Shown here: one piece after another, positions 41,185-48,950 of the stretch | How the letters are laid out: each line of letters opens with the position of its first letter | Position numbering within the stretch: the first letter of the stretch is position 1 | Source of the DNA: CAZVPZ01 sp964629245 | Lineage (GTDB): Archaea; Nanohalarchaeota; Nanosalinia; Nanosalinales; Nanosalinaceae | Assembly: GCA_964629245.1 (NCBI GenBank) | Contig: CAZVPZ010000001.1 | Span: 1-59,809 of the forward strand | Direction: 5' to 3' | Length of the DNA stretch: 59,809 bases | Notes under the pieces: generated by a model | Told to the model about the DNA's origin: nothing | Databases searched by the model: none | The model's input: the letters and a program-made list of their open reading frames with translations, nothing else | Position numbers and translations under genes: made by a program

Positions 41185-41559
41185 TCATTCAAGGAGTTCT
41201 ACTCTCACCTTCGTGCCGCTCTCGATCTCCCTCAGGCGCTGGTGGTCCTCTACCATCCCAAAAGGGTTGACAGGAGATGCGGCTCTGGGCTCGTCGCCGT
41301 CGCTCGCCGGCGTCGGACCCCAGAAGATGCATAGAGCGTTACCCCTCGGCCAGTACGCAACTGCTCCCCGAGGCACCTCCTCGTACGCTGCTTCCTCATC
41401 CTCGTTCACCGGTATCTTGAAGTAGAGCTCCTCTCCCCACCTGTTCGCGTGCCCCTCCACAGGCAGCGCGTTTTTCACCGCCCGCCATGTCCTCGGGTTC
41501 TCACCTGTCCACGACGCCTCGAGTTCGATATCGTTGATGGTGATGATCAGGTTCGCCAT
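41185..41559 (-). CDS. Cyclophilin-like fold protein (DUF369/TM1367 type)
   Basis: 124 residues matching the small cyclophilin-like family: NDIELEASW, HANRWGEELYFKIPV, VPRGAVAYWPRGNALCIFWGPTPAS and NPFGMVED. The fold is shared with peptidyl-prolyl isomerases, but the active-site residues differ and no function is established. The ATG at 41559 (MANLIIT) is chosen over an upstream one because homologous sequence begins there. Confidence 0.85.
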   Translation of the reverse strand: MANLIITINDIELEASWTGENPRTWRAVKNALPVEGHANRWGEELYFKIPVNEDEEAAYEEVPRGAVAYWPRGNALCIFWGPTPASDGDEPRAASPVNPFGMVEDHQRLREIESGTKVRVELLE

Positions 41560-41609
41560 ACTGAAGGATGGTCTTACAGGAATAAAAAAATCAAGAGGAA
41601 AGGTGATTT

Positions 41610-41975
41610 TCACCGGCTGGAGGTTCTCTGGATATCCGGTACTGGCTCGGACAGCCCTCTACTTCTGTGGCCGTAGCCCAGTCCCTGGAAGCCCGGTGAT
41701 TTCTTCATTACGTCCGTGTCCCTGTCCAATCGACCCTGAAGTGAGTATCCAACTGGTTTATCAGGGCCATCTAGATCGCTGCCGCCGGGACAGATGACCT
41801 GGACAGGATAGCTCTCTGCAATAACGCAGTCCTCCCTTTCAGGAGGTTCAAGGCCGTCTCCGGGTGCAGGTGCCACAGGTGGGACTCCTGGCCGGTTCAT
41901 TGGAGGAGGCTGGTGGGCCATCCCCAGACCTGCCAGCAGCACTGCAACCGCGGCCAGCACTGTTGTTCTTTTCAT
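41610..41975 (-). CDS. Small exported Pro-rich protein, unknown
   Basis: A signal peptide (MKRTTVLAAVAVLLAGLGMA) is followed by a Pro-rich stretch (PPPMNRPGVPPVAPAP) and 75 residues containing two Cys (C51, C62-like), probably a disulfide. I do not recognise a family. A TATA-like TTTAAAAAGG is near 42001-42010, about 28 bases upstream of the ATG at 41975. Between this promoter and tRNA-Thr (42011-42138) I see only a GGGTTCG/CGAACCC hairpin (42103-42127). Confidence 0.6.
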   Translation of the reverse strand: MKRTTVLAAVAVLLAGLGMAHQPPPMNRPGVPPVAPAPGDGLEPPEREDCVIAESYPVQVICPGGSDLDGPDKPVGYSLQGRLDRDTDVMKKSPGFQGLGYGHRSRGLSEPVPDIQRTSSR

Positions 41976-42138
41976 GGTAAGAAGCCTAAGAACGAACACC
42001 TTTTTAAACAGGCCATAGGATGTTCGCCGAGAAACGAACGAAGAAGCCCTTTAGAGCAGTTCTGGAGAGTCAAGATAAAGCCTCTTTCTGGGATAGGAAG
42101 GCGGGTTCGTATCCTACGAGCGAACCCTCATTGATAAG

Positions 42139-42342
42139 AGCCCCGAGTGGGATTTGAACCCACGACCTGCCCCTCTCTTACGCCAGAGCGGTTCGACTTG
42201 GAGGTCGCCTGCACTCCATTCTCGCTCCGCTCGAATCCGTAATCATGTTCTGAAAGCCATGCTTTGCATGGGTTGACATGATCGAACTTTGTGAAGTTCG
42301 CGATACAAGGGGGCCGCTCTAGCCAAGCTGAGCCATCGAGGC
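42139..42342 (-). tRNA. tRNA-Thr(TGT) with 129-nt intron
   Basis: GCCTCGA pairs with TCGGGGC (one U-G), discriminator T, as for archaeal threonine tRNA. D arm GCTC/GAGC, anticodon stem GCCCC/GGGGC, anticodon TGT at 42307-42305, T arm GTGGG-TTCAAAT-CCCAC. The intron (42175-42303) follows position 37. It holds hairpins CGAACTT/AAGTTCG, ATCATGT/ACATGAT enclosing CCATGC/GCATGG, and GAGCGG/CCGCTC. At 129 nt it is long for an archaeal tRNA intron. Confidence 0.9.
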
Positions 42343-42417
42343 CTCTGGTATTGTTTAAGCCTGGTCGAACAGTTAAATATGGTTAGATTTTAATGGATGT
42401 AACTCTTCCTTTCCTCC

Positions 42418-43386
42418 ATGGACTGGGATTACAGGATAACCTCCGACTTCGAGGACCTGAAACAGTGGGATCTGGAGGGTGAGAGACTTGCGATGGGTTT
42501 CCGGCCGAGCGGGGAGTTGCATGTGGGAAACCTGCTCACTATCGGTTACGCCGCCGTTATATCCGACTGGCTGAAGCTGGAGCTCGATCTGAGCTGCTGC
42601 GACACTGACTGGAGCGCCCATATCCACGGCCACCACTTCCCGGAGAACAACCGCGTGATGCGCCTTTTCTTCAACCGGGCCTGCCCCTGCGGCGAGCATG
42701 AGAACATTGCAGAGCACCGCGTAGCCGAAATTCGGCCGTTCCTAGATGGTCTGGAGCAGGCGCTTGATATGGAGATAGATGTCAACTATCTCTCGGATTT
42801 CCAGGGCGACAACGGCTACGTCGACGCGCTCAGGACGGTGCTCAAGAAGATGGGGCCGCTAGACGAGGTCTTCGGAGGTGGTTTCCGGAGGCGGTACATC
42901 AGCCCCGTGGTGAACGTCTGTCTCGAGTGCGGCTACTCCCACGCCAAGGGCGCATCTTACTCTCCCGGCACTGACGAGCTTGTTTTCCCTTGCCACAACC
43001 CGGAGTGCTCCACCTACTTCGCCTCCGGCCCACTGACCGGTGAGATAGGGGTATACTACCTCGTGGACCCGGTTAGAGATGCGTGGCGTGGCGCCGCTGT
43101 CCACGTCTTCGGCGGTGATTACCGGGACGCGGAGAAGGAGATGAAGACGCCGAAGATCCAGAAGGTGGCGGAGATAACGGAACTCGCGACAGGGGGGACG
43201 CCGGCGTACTTCCTCGCGCCGCTTATAGCGGACGAAGAGGGAAAGCCGCTCAGCAAGTCGAAGGGAACTGGCAGGACTGTTGCGGACATTGACGATCTCG
43301 AGCAGTACGGCTGGGAGGTAGGGAGACAGGTCTCCGAGTGGCTGCTCGAGGAGAAGAAATACGTTTCCGAGTCGGAGCTAGTCTAG
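42418..43386 (+). CDS. Truncated class I LysRS-like protein
   Basis: 322 residues that keep the class I catalytic core: GFRPSGELHVGN (HIGH-type, residues 35-38), a zinc region with CLECGYSH and FPCHNPEC, an AVHVFGGDYRDAEKEM segment aligning with the ligand-binding block of class I LysRS, and LSKSKGTG (KMSKS, about 278). Only about 40 residues follow, so the alpha-helical anticodon-binding domain of normal LysRS (500+ residues) is missing. Either a paralogue with another substrate or a minimal synthetase working on acceptor ends alone. Confidence 0.72.
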   Translation: MDWDYRITSDFEDLKQWDLEGERLAMGFRPSGELHVGNLLTIGYAAVISDWLKLELDLSCCDTDWSAHIHGHHFPENNRVMRLFFNRACPCGEHENIAEHRVAEIRPFLDGLEQALDMEIDVNYLSDFQGDNGYVDALRTVLKKMGPLDEVFGGGFRRRYISPVVNVCLECGYSHAKGASYSPGTDELVFPCHNPECSTYFASGPLTGEIGVYYLVDPVRDAWRGAAVHVFGGDYRDAEKEMKTPKIQKVAEITELATGGTPAYFLAPLIADEEGKPLSKSKGTGRTVADIDDLEQYGWEVGRQVSEWLLEEKKYVSESELV

Positions 43387-43673
43387 AGGTCGTTGGGGTC
43401 GGGAGCCCTATCCTTTATATCTCGCTTCTTCTTGTCCTTGATCCTGTAAACGTTTACCGAGCGCTCGCACTCGTCACATTCGATCCACCACGGTCGCTGG
43501 CCGAGTTCTTCCGTTCCCTCGGTGGTCTCGCCGCAGTAGGGACAGGTCATCTGGTAGTGGTACTTCTCCATGTCGTAGGAGAACATCTTCAGGCGGCCTT
43601 CTTTCTCTCCCTCGTCGTTTTCAAGTTCCCTGTTCGTGACGTATTCCGCCCGGTCAAAGTCGATCTCTTTCAT
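43383..43673 (-). CDS. Zinc-ribbon protein, 96 residues
   Basis: The ATG at 43673 is used. A zinc ribbon occupies residues 40-75: QMTCPYCGETTEGTEEL, then WWIECDECERSVNVY (CxxC ... CxxC). The N-terminus is acidic and the C-terminus basic. Family unknown; such ribbons bind nucleic acid or protein partners. It overlaps the end of the LysRS-like gene by 4 bases, converging on it. Confidence 0.7.
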   Translation of the reverse strand: MKEIDFDRAEYVTNRELENDEGEKEGRLKMFSYDMEKYHYQMTCPYCGETTEGTEELGQRPWWIECDECERSVNVYRIKDKKKRDIKDRAPDPNDL

Positions 43674-43708
43674 ACTATCATAGTTTTCAGGGGTCAGGTT
43701 TAAGTTTT

Positions 43709-44188
43709 TCAGGTCAGCATCTCGCGGTAAATCGTCTCGACTTTTTCCTCCGGTACCTCGACCTCGATTTTCGCCAGTCCTTCCGCCTCGAACGTCGCCT
43801 TTTCTATCTCCAGGAAGTCTTTTGGCGAGGAGAACTTGAGGTGTTTGATATCGGGGTTGTACTTCTTGAGCTGTCGCAGGTCCCACTCACGGGAGGTGTC
43901 GAGTATCCTGAGGTCGTAGCCCTCCACTGTCGCGAGCAGGGCGGTGACCGCATCCTTCCTGGTTTCCAGCCTGGCGTAGGCCTGCTCCTGGACAGGGTGT
44001 CCTTTGAGGCCGGGGTGTTCTTTCCCCTCGTAGCTGTAGCTCTCGATGCCGGGAACCTTTGAAAGAAGTTCCGGGTTCTCTGTCTCGACCGTTATCAGGT
44101 CTCCCTCCCTCCTGACGCTTTCCACCCTTTCCTCCAGGTTTTCCGCAAGTTTCTCCCGGTCTCCCGAGGCTTTTACCTCGACCTTCAT
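43709..44188 (-). CDS. Unrecognised conserved-looking protein (THUMP-like N-terminus)
   Basis: 159 residues. The first 55 (MKVEVKASGDREKLAENLEERV...LLSKVPGIESYSYEG) resemble a ferredoxin-like or THUMP half that binds RNA. Then comes a block with ARLETRKDAVTALLATVEGYDLRILDTSREWDLRQLKKYNPDIKHL that I cannot assign. It begins near the TATA of the divergent acidic gene at 44250. A tRNA-related role is only a guess from the N-terminus. Confidence 0.6.
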   Translation of the reverse strand: MKVEVKASGDREKLAENLEERVESVRREGDLITVETENPELLSKVPGIESYSYEGKEHPGLKGHPVQEQAYARLETRKDAVTALLATVEGYDLRILDTSREWDLRQLKKYNPDIKHLKFSSPKDFLEIEKATFEAEGLAKIEVEVPEEKVETIYREMLT

Positions 44189-44249
44189 CCGTTGAAACCA
44201 TTGGGTGGCGAAAGCTTTTATTTCAGGTTTCTACAACCCTTTACTACAG

Positions 44250-44564
44250 ATGGCACTTTTCGACAGGGATGATGAGGACCCTGAAGAGGTCCGGATAAGA
44301 CAGCCCGAGGAAGAGGAGTCTAGTGAGGGAAAGCTGAAGCAGGAGGCAGAGGCAAGACTGACGGACAGACAGGAAGAGAAAAAGGAAAAGGAGTCGTCGA
44401 GTTCTCCGGGCATCGGGAGCTCGCTACCGGGAATGAGCTCGGGAAGTAGCGGTAGCGGCGTGGAACTTCAGGATATATATGACCAGAACGAGAAGATAAT
44501 AGGACTGCTGGAGGACATAAGGTCGGAACTTGATACCGGAGGTGGCGGAAATCAGCTATTATGA
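44250..44564 (+). CDS. Acidic disordered protein with C-terminal coiled motif
   Basis: 104 residues: an Asp/Glu-rich start, a Lys/Glu stretch, a Ser/Gly-rich linker (SSSSPGIGSSLPGMSSGSS) and a helix IYDQNEKIIGLLEDIRSEL. The same helix type (IIEQNERMIDILESF) closes the next protein. The ATG at 44250 is used; the upstream GTG extension is hydrophobic and unlike the rest. It may form oligomers with its neighbour. Function unknown. Confidence 0.65.
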   Translation: MALFDRDDEDPEEVRIRQPEEEESSEGKLKQEAEARLTDRQEEKKEKESSSSPGIGSSLPGMSSGSSGSGVELQDIYDQNEKIIGLLEDIRSELDTGGGGNQLL

Positions 44565-44568
44565 TAAC

Positions 44569-44886
44569 GTGAAGGATGACGTGAAGGACCAGAACACAGG
44601 TGAAAAGGCGAATTTCGATGCTCTCCGGAAGGCCGCCGAGGAATCGTCTGAGGACGACAAAGAGGGCGATGATACCGAGATAGAGGTACTTGAGGACGGT
44701 CTGAAAAGGGCGCGTGAAAAGGTCGAGGATTCCCAGCAGCCGTCACTAGGCGAGGGTCAAGAGTCCCGGCAGTCCACGGAATCGGGCGCGGCAGGTGCAG
44801 GTCCAGCTGCTCTGGAGCAGAAGCTGGACAGGATTATAGAGCAGAACGAGCGTATGATAGATATCCTTGAGAGCTTCCGGGGTTAG
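44569..44886 (+). CDS. Acidic protein paired with the preceding gene
   Basis: About 105 residues, Glu/Asp/Ser-rich, ending in LEQKLDRIIEQNERMIDILESFRG, which parallels the C-terminal helix of the upstream protein. Start is uncertain: GTG at 44569 leaves 4 bases after the previous stop; TTG at 44530 would overlap it by 35 bases. Likely co-transcribed and perhaps an interacting pair. No family recognised. Confidence 0.6.
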   Translation: MKDDVKDQNTGEKANFDALRKAAEESSEDDKEGDDTEIEVLEDGLKRAREKVEDSQQPSLGEGQESRQSTESGAAGAGPAALEQKLDRIIEQNERMIDILESFRG

Positions 44887-44914
44887 CTCTTCCACTGTTT
44901 TGTTCTGAGCGTTT

Positions 44915-45190
44915 CTAGACCACTTCGACAGCTATCTTTCTCCTTCCCTCGTCGGTGGTCTCCATCTCTTCCTTCAGCTTGATTTCCAGCTTCAGCTGCT
45001 TGGAGGTGTTGCCCTCGAAGAACTCGAGTTCGACCGTGTTGTCCCTCGTTGGTTCGATTTCCACTTCTTCGCGGCCCTTGAAGCTGAGGCCTACGTCTCC
45101 CTCCCGTATCTTCTCCGAGAAGCTTTGAAGGAAGTTTGCCAGTTCCTCGTTCGAGAATTCAAAGTCGAGATCAACTTCTTCCGTTGCCAT
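44915..45190 (-). CDS. amphi-Trp domain protein
   Basis: Ninety-one residues of the amphi-Trp family: FEFSNEELANFLQSFSEKIREGDVGLSFKGREEVEIEP, then paired amphipathic beta strands VELEFF...KQLKLEIKLKEEM. These small acidic proteins are widespread in haloarchaea; their role is unknown. It starts 34 bases after the end of the membrane protein gene and likely ends the oap-containing transcript. Confidence 0.85.
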   Translation of the reverse strand: MATEEVDLDFEFSNEELANFLQSFSEKIREGDVGLSFKGREEVEIEPTRDNTVELEFFEGNTSKQLKLEIKLKEEMETTDEGRRKIAVEVV

Positions 45191-45224
45191 TGTTTAATGG
45201 TTGGTCTGAAATGTTTTATTTGTT

Positions 45225-45509
45225 TTATTCCTCGTCACCGGACTCCTCTTCCTCTTCCCGCTCTTTTTCGAGCTTCATGGAGATGAAGTGATCCTTCTCC
45301 TCAAGTTCCCTGATGGATTCGATGGCGAAGAAGTAGGCTGTCGCCACCATTATCATGCCAAGGAATCCCGGGCTGAGGTCGACCATGTCGACGAGGGGCA
45401 GAAGGGTTGAAAGCACAAGAAAGAGGCCCAGAACCAGTAGCGTGAATGATACCGCGACCTCTTGTTCGACTGTAAGCTTCTTGAATCCGAACCTGTCTTT
45501 TTCTGCCAT
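45225..45509 (-). CDS. Small two-helix membrane protein in the oap cluster
   Basis: Ninety-four residues with two hydrophobic helices (VSFTLLVLGLFLVLSTLLPLV and PGFLGMIMVATAYFFAI) and a highly charged Glu-rich C-terminal tail. No family assigned. It begins 1 base after the oapC-like stop, so it is part of that operon. Membrane attachment of the cluster's products is a possible reason. Confidence 0.72.
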   Translation of the reverse strand: MAEKDRFGFKKLTVEQEVAVSFTLLVLGLFLVLSTLLPLVDMVDLSPGFLGMIMVATAYFFAIESIRELEEKDHFISMKLEKEREEEEESGDEE

Positions 45510-45510
45510 C

Positions 45511-45885
45511 TTAATCGAGCTCCTTTGGGTCTAGCTGGGCGGTTTCAGGGTTGAAGGCGGATGGGAGGTGTATGTGGTAGGTTCCCTCCCGCTTCTGTAT
45601 CACGAGCGGTATCTCCTTCAGCAGTCTCGAGACGTTTATGTTGTAGACGCCTTCTTCCTGCACCCTTATAGAGTCTAAATCGAACTCGAATTTAATGTTT
45701 TCCCTTTCATCCACGCCTTCTACTATCATCTCTTCCATCTTCGAGGTGACTTCTTCCTGCTCCTCTTCCGTCATCTCGTCGTCCTTCTCGTACATGAAGA
45801 GTGAGGAGCCGCACTCACAGCCCTCGATGAGTTCCTCTGAGTCGTCTTCGTAGACCTTTCCGCAGTTCATACACCTGTGTGGCAT
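45511..45885 (-). CDS. oapC: OapC-like zinc-ribbon protein (DUF2072)
   Basis: 124 residues: an N-terminal zinc ribbon, CMNCGKVYEDDSEELIEGCECGS, and a beta-rich C-terminal domain (VQEEGVYNINVSRLLKEIPLVIQKREGTYHIHLPSAF). This matches the archaeal Zn-ribbon family called DUF2072, encoded with an OapB-like and a GTPase gene near haloarchaeal origins (oap, origin-associated protein). The same three-gene order is present here. Biochemical role is unknown. Confidence 0.82.
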   Translation of the reverse strand: MPHRCMNCGKVYEDDSEELIEGCECGSSLFMYEKDDEMTEEEQEEVTSKMEEMIVEGVDERENIKFEFDLDSIRVQEEGVYNINVSRLLKEIPLVIQKREGTYHIHLPSAFNPETAQLDPKELD

Positions 45886-45892
45886 AGCTGAA

Positions 45893-46291
45893 TCACTTCT
45901 TTTTCCCGTTGTCTTCTTCCAGTTTTGCGAGGAACGATACAGAGTCGCGCTCCTCCTTTATCTTCTCCATCACCCGTGAGTTGCCGACTATAGTCAGACC
46001 GCGCCTATACTGTTCGTTGAGGAACTTGTTGTAGAGGAAGCTCTTCGCCTTCTGGAAACGCGTGGAACCAGCGTCGAAACCCATGAACTCCACTCCTGGG
46101 AAGTCCTCGTCGACCTCATCAACAGCTGTCTCGATGAGTTCGCGCTTCTCCTCCGGGGTCCAGGCTTCCTCGAGCACTAGAACGGCGTTGTCCTTCACCT
46201 TTTCCAGCACGAGGTCGAGTTTATCCGCGAACTCGTTTTCAGCCAGCTTTTCCCTGGAAAGAAACTCTATAGTGACCCCGTCATCTGTCAT
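45893..46291 (-). CDS. oapB: OapB-like protein (DUF2073)
   Basis: 132 residues with TIEFLSREKLAENEFADKLDLVLEKVKDNAVLVLEEAWTPEEKRELIETA and the GLTIVGNSRVMEKIKEE block, the pattern of archaeal DUF2073 (OapB). It lies directly between the OapC- and OapA-like genes with 1-8 base gaps. A role linked to replication origins is inferred from this conserved neighbourhood in haloarchaea. Confidence 0.8.
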   Translation of the reverse strand: MTDDGVTIEFLSREKLAENEFADKLDLVLEKVKDNAVLVLEEAWTPEEKRELIETAVDEVDEDFPGVEFMGFDAGSTRFQKAKSFLYNKFLNEQYRRGLTIVGNSRVMEKIKEERDSVSFLAKLEEDNGKKK

Positions 46292-46927
46292 CTAGGTTAA
46301 CCTTGCGACTATTTCCTCATAAAGTTTGTCAATGTTTTCACCCTCTTTCGCACTGATCTCGATAACAGGGTGCTGAGGGAAGGCGTCCCGAACTCTCGAG
46401 GGATCGGAGTCTTCGAGGTCTATCTTGTTCGCCACGACGAGGATAGGGATATCCTTGGCCTCCAGGTTGCCGATTATGGTGACGTTTACCTGAGTGTACG
46501 GATCTTCCGTCGAGTCGAAGATAACAAGGCAGGCATCGACATCGTCAAGATACTTGATAGCCTCCACTATACCCTTCGTGGCCTCTTTCGCTCTTCCCTT
46601 GGCGTCCTCTTCCTCGAGCCCGTGCTCTGTGAAGTCCTTGAAGTCGACGTTTGTAGAAATCCCTGGCATGTCGAGGAGGTTGAGTTCAAGTTCCTTGCCG
46701 TTCGCGTCCAGAGTGACGCGCTCCTTCTTCTCGACCATCCGGGTCTCGTGCGGTATCTCGGATACTTCGCTCATCTCATCTCCTGTAAGGTCCAGTGCTA
46801 TCTGGTTCGCAAGCGTTGATTTACCCGCGTTTGGAGGCCCGTAAATCCCTATGCTTTTGCTTCCCGTTTCTGAACTACCGAAGAGGTCGCTGAAGAGTTT
46901 CTTCAACCTGCCTATCAATTTTGACAC
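46292..46927 (-). CDS. oapA: OapA-like Era-type GTPase
   Basis: 211-residue P-loop GTPase: G1 GPPNAGKS at residues 30-37, G3 LLDMPGIS, G4 VANKIDLED and G5 EISAKEG. No KH domain follows, unlike Era. It is the first gene of the oapA-oapB-oapC operon, each overlapping or nearly touching the next. Regulated GTP hydrolysis acting with the two partners is likely; the target is not known. Confidence 0.88.
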   Translation of the reverse strand: MSKLIGRLKKLFSDLFGSSETGSKSIGIYGPPNAGKSTLANQIALDLTGDEMSEVSEIPHETRMVEKKERVTLDANGKELELNLLDMPGISTNVDFKDFTEHGLEEEDAKGRAKEATKGIVEAIKYLDDVDACLVIFDSTEDPYTQVNVTIIGNLEAKDIPILVVANKIDLEDSDPSRVRDAFPQHPVIEISAKEGENIDKLYEEIVARLT

Positions 46928-47014
46928 CAGTCAATAATAAAAGCGGCTCACAGATATAAAAACCATTTCCCGGGATGGAACAGAATTAAAGCCTCGGGGT
47001 GGCCAACGCTAAAC

Positions 47015-47449
47015 ATGAAGACGGAAAAAGGGGTTATAGCGGTAGTCTACAAGGAGTCAGGTCTCAGCAATCGCTACCTGGTTCTACACCGGATAAAGAA
47101 CTGGGAGGGGTGGGAACTTCTGAAAGGCCATCTGGAGGACGGGAATTATGAGGAGACCGTCCGCATAGAGCTGGAGGAGGAAGCTGGCATCTCCCCGGGT
47201 GATATAGAGGATATAGAAGAGATGGGTGAAGAGGTCAGCTGGGAGTACGAGCGCGACGGTGAGGAGCGAAGTAAGCAGTACAGGGCCTACCGGGTGAAGG
47301 TTGGTAGCGATGTGACCGCAGATGTCTCCGATAACCCGCATGATGAACACGACCAGGCTTTTTTCCTCGGATTCAAGGACGCGAGAACACTTCTCCACTA
47401 CGACGACAACGTCGAGCTGCTTGAGGAAGCGGAGTCCCGCACCGGATGA
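47015..47449 (+). CDS. Nudix hydrolase (Ap4A-hydrolase-like)
   Basis: 144 residues with KGHLEDGNYEETVRIELEEEAGI, a Nudix box that lacks the first Glu (Asn) and the Arg of REx2EE (Ile), but keeps the EExxG core. Start GVIAVVYKESGLSNRYLVLHR resembles bis(5'-nucleosyl)-tetraphosphatases. The altered residues make activity uncertain. Not related in layout to the membrane Nudix protein at 19763. Confidence 0.82.
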   Translation: MKTEKGVIAVVYKESGLSNRYLVLHRIKNWEGWELLKGHLEDGNYEETVRIELEEEAGISPGDIEDIEEMGEEVSWEYERDGEERSKQYRAYRVKVGSDVTADVSDNPHDEHDQAFFLGFKDARTLLHYDDNVELLEEAESRTG

Positions 47450-47486
47450 ACCGATTTAAAACTTGGAGGATATTTTGGTTCGTAGG

Positions 47487-47738
47487 ATGACAGAACCAGA
47501 ACAGATGCTGGAACTTTACCAGTTCGAGGGCTGTCCCTTCTGCTCGAAAGTTCGCCAGAAACTGACTGACCTGGAGATAGATTTCATCGCCCGCCAGGTA
47601 GGGCCGAAGGGCCACCGTGAACGCGTCGAGGGGGTATCTGGCCAGACGGGTGTACCGGTCCTTGTGGATCCCAATACAGACATCGTGATGCCGGAGAGCG
47701 ACGACATCGTCGAATACCTGGAAGAGCAGTACGGCTAG
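47487..47738 (+). CDS. Glutaredoxin/GST-N-terminal-type protein
   Basis: Eighty-three residues: LYQFEGCPFCSKVRQKLTDLEIDF with the redox motif C16-P-F-C19, QTGVPVLVDP with the cis-Pro, and SDDIVEYLEEQYG, as in the thioredoxin-fold half of glutathione-S-transferase-like glutaredoxins. The ATG at 47487 is used since a TATA-like TTTAAAA lies about 28 bases upstream. Confidence 0.9.
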   Translation: MTEPEQMLELYQFEGCPFCSKVRQKLTDLEIDFIARQVGPKGHRERVEGVSGQTGVPVLVDPNTDIVMPESDDIVEYLEEQYG

Positions 47739-48055
47739 AGGTTACCCGAAAGATAGTGGTAGAGTTCTTCCTCAGTATATTTTTCTTCGAGAGGGCCCTG
47801 CTCAAGTCTGCCATCCGCGTTCAGAAATAGACTCATTCCCCAACTGGCGTTTGCTTCCTCTCCCCCGATATCATAGTATTCTACCAATGCCTCAATGAAA
47901 TCTTGGCTGGCTGACACGCGATTGCCCTTCCTTCCATTGGGTAAATTAGCGGCCTTATAGAAATCTTCGTAAGCCTCATAAACCTCCTTAAAATCTTCAT
48001 CAGGGCTGCTACACCACGGCCATTCGATATCAGGTAACCATGTGTTCAGCCTCAT
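47735..48055 (-). CDS. Small acidic protein, unknown
   Basis: 106 residues, start ATG 48055, with an aromatic N-terminus (MRLNTWLPDIEWPWC) and a helical middle (DEDFKEVYEAYEDFYKAANLPNG). No recognised domain. It is more AT-rich than its neighbours and ends overlapping the glutaredoxin-like gene by 4 bases. It lies next to tRNA-Ile, so it could be a transferred gene. Confidence 0.55.
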   Translation of the reverse strand: MRLNTWLPDIEWPWCSSPDEDFKEVYEAYEDFYKAANLPNGRKGNRVSASQDFIEALVEYYDIGGEEANASWGMSLFLNADGRLEQGPLEEKYTEEELYHYLSGNL

Positions 48056-48149
48056 GATTAACAAGAAACAGGAGAACTTTTTTAGTTTAATTAGTTATTT
48101 GTCGATAACAACGTGAGCCTGGTTTGTCAGCAGGATAGGAAATAGGCGA

Positions 48150-48299
48150 TGGACCGGCCCGGATTTGAACCGGGGATCTCCACGTATCCAAGTTCGGGGG
48201 ACTGATTTCCGGAAGCCATGCATACCATGGCTTGACGCGTGCTAACTCCGCGTCAGGAGTTATCAGCGTGGCGCTCTAACCTGGCTAAGCTACCGGTCC
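48150..48299 (-). tRNA. tRNA-Ile(GAT) with 75-nt intron
   Basis: GGACCGG pairs with CCGGTCC, discriminator A. Anticodon stem CCACG/CGTGG, anticodon GAT at 48264-48262, T arm CCCGG-TTCAAAT-CCGGG. The intron (48186-48260) follows position 37 and contains AACTCC/GGAGTT and AAGCCATG/CATGGCTT hairpins. Its substrate enzyme IleRS is at 1004-4033. Confidence 0.93.
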
Positions 48300-48405
48300 C
48301 AGTTTTGAACGGGGCGCTGGCACGTAACCCAGTTTGGGGGTGAAAGTATTTTTAATCCCTCTGTCTCCGATTTCTTTTTCAACGACCTCAACGGAACATC
48401 TCTTT

Positions 48406-48891
48406 ATGGGAATAACTGGGGAGCACCGCGAGGACGTTGAAGAGGTCCAGGAATCCCTTGAGAGGAAGGTCATGGGTGAGAGCTTCCTTGACGTGAAGAG
48501 CGCCCTGGACAATGTACTGCCTTTCATGCTGCTTTTGCTCGGGTTCATAATACTGTTCAACTTCCTCCTCCCGGTAACACCCAGGATGGAGCAGTGGATA
48601 GTCTACGGCAACTGGGTTGTCCTGATTTACTTCGCTATCCGGGTCGGGGTCGAGTTCAAGCTCGCGAGTTCGGACCGCGAGTTCGTGCGCCAGCACTGGC
48701 TCGACCTGCTGATGCTGGTACCTGTCTTCTCCCTCTTCCGCGAGGTCAGGATGGCCCGGGCGCTCGAACAGGTTGGGCTTCTTTCAGCATCAGAGGACAT
48801 CATGACGGGTTCTGCTACTTTCCGCAGTACTGGTCTGGCGGCCAGGCTCACCAAGATATCCCGGATGATAAAGAGGAGTGTCGGGTTCTGA
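48406..48891 (+). CDS. Membrane protein resembling a voltage-sensor/ion-channel fragment
   Basis: 161 residues with an amphipathic start, about three hydrophobic helices (ALDNVLPFMLLLLGFIILFNFLL, WIVYGNWVVLIYFAIRVGVEF, WLDLLMLVPVFSLF) and basic helices REVRMARALEQVGLL and LTKISRMIKRSVGF. The Arg-rich segment after a helix hints at an S4-like sensor, but no pore is present. Unassigned. Confidence 0.6.
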   Translation: MGITGEHREDVEEVQESLERKVMGESFLDVKSALDNVLPFMLLLLGFIILFNFLLPVTPRMEQWIVYGNWVVLIYFAIRVGVEFKLASSDREFVRQHWLDLLMLVPVFSLFREVRMARALEQVGLLSASEDIMTGSATFRSTGLAARLTKISRMIKRSVGF

Positions 48892-48950
48892 TCGGAGCTA
48901 ATTGCTGGAAGCAGGAACTGGATTTTCTGGGGATTAAACTGGTAGCAGTT

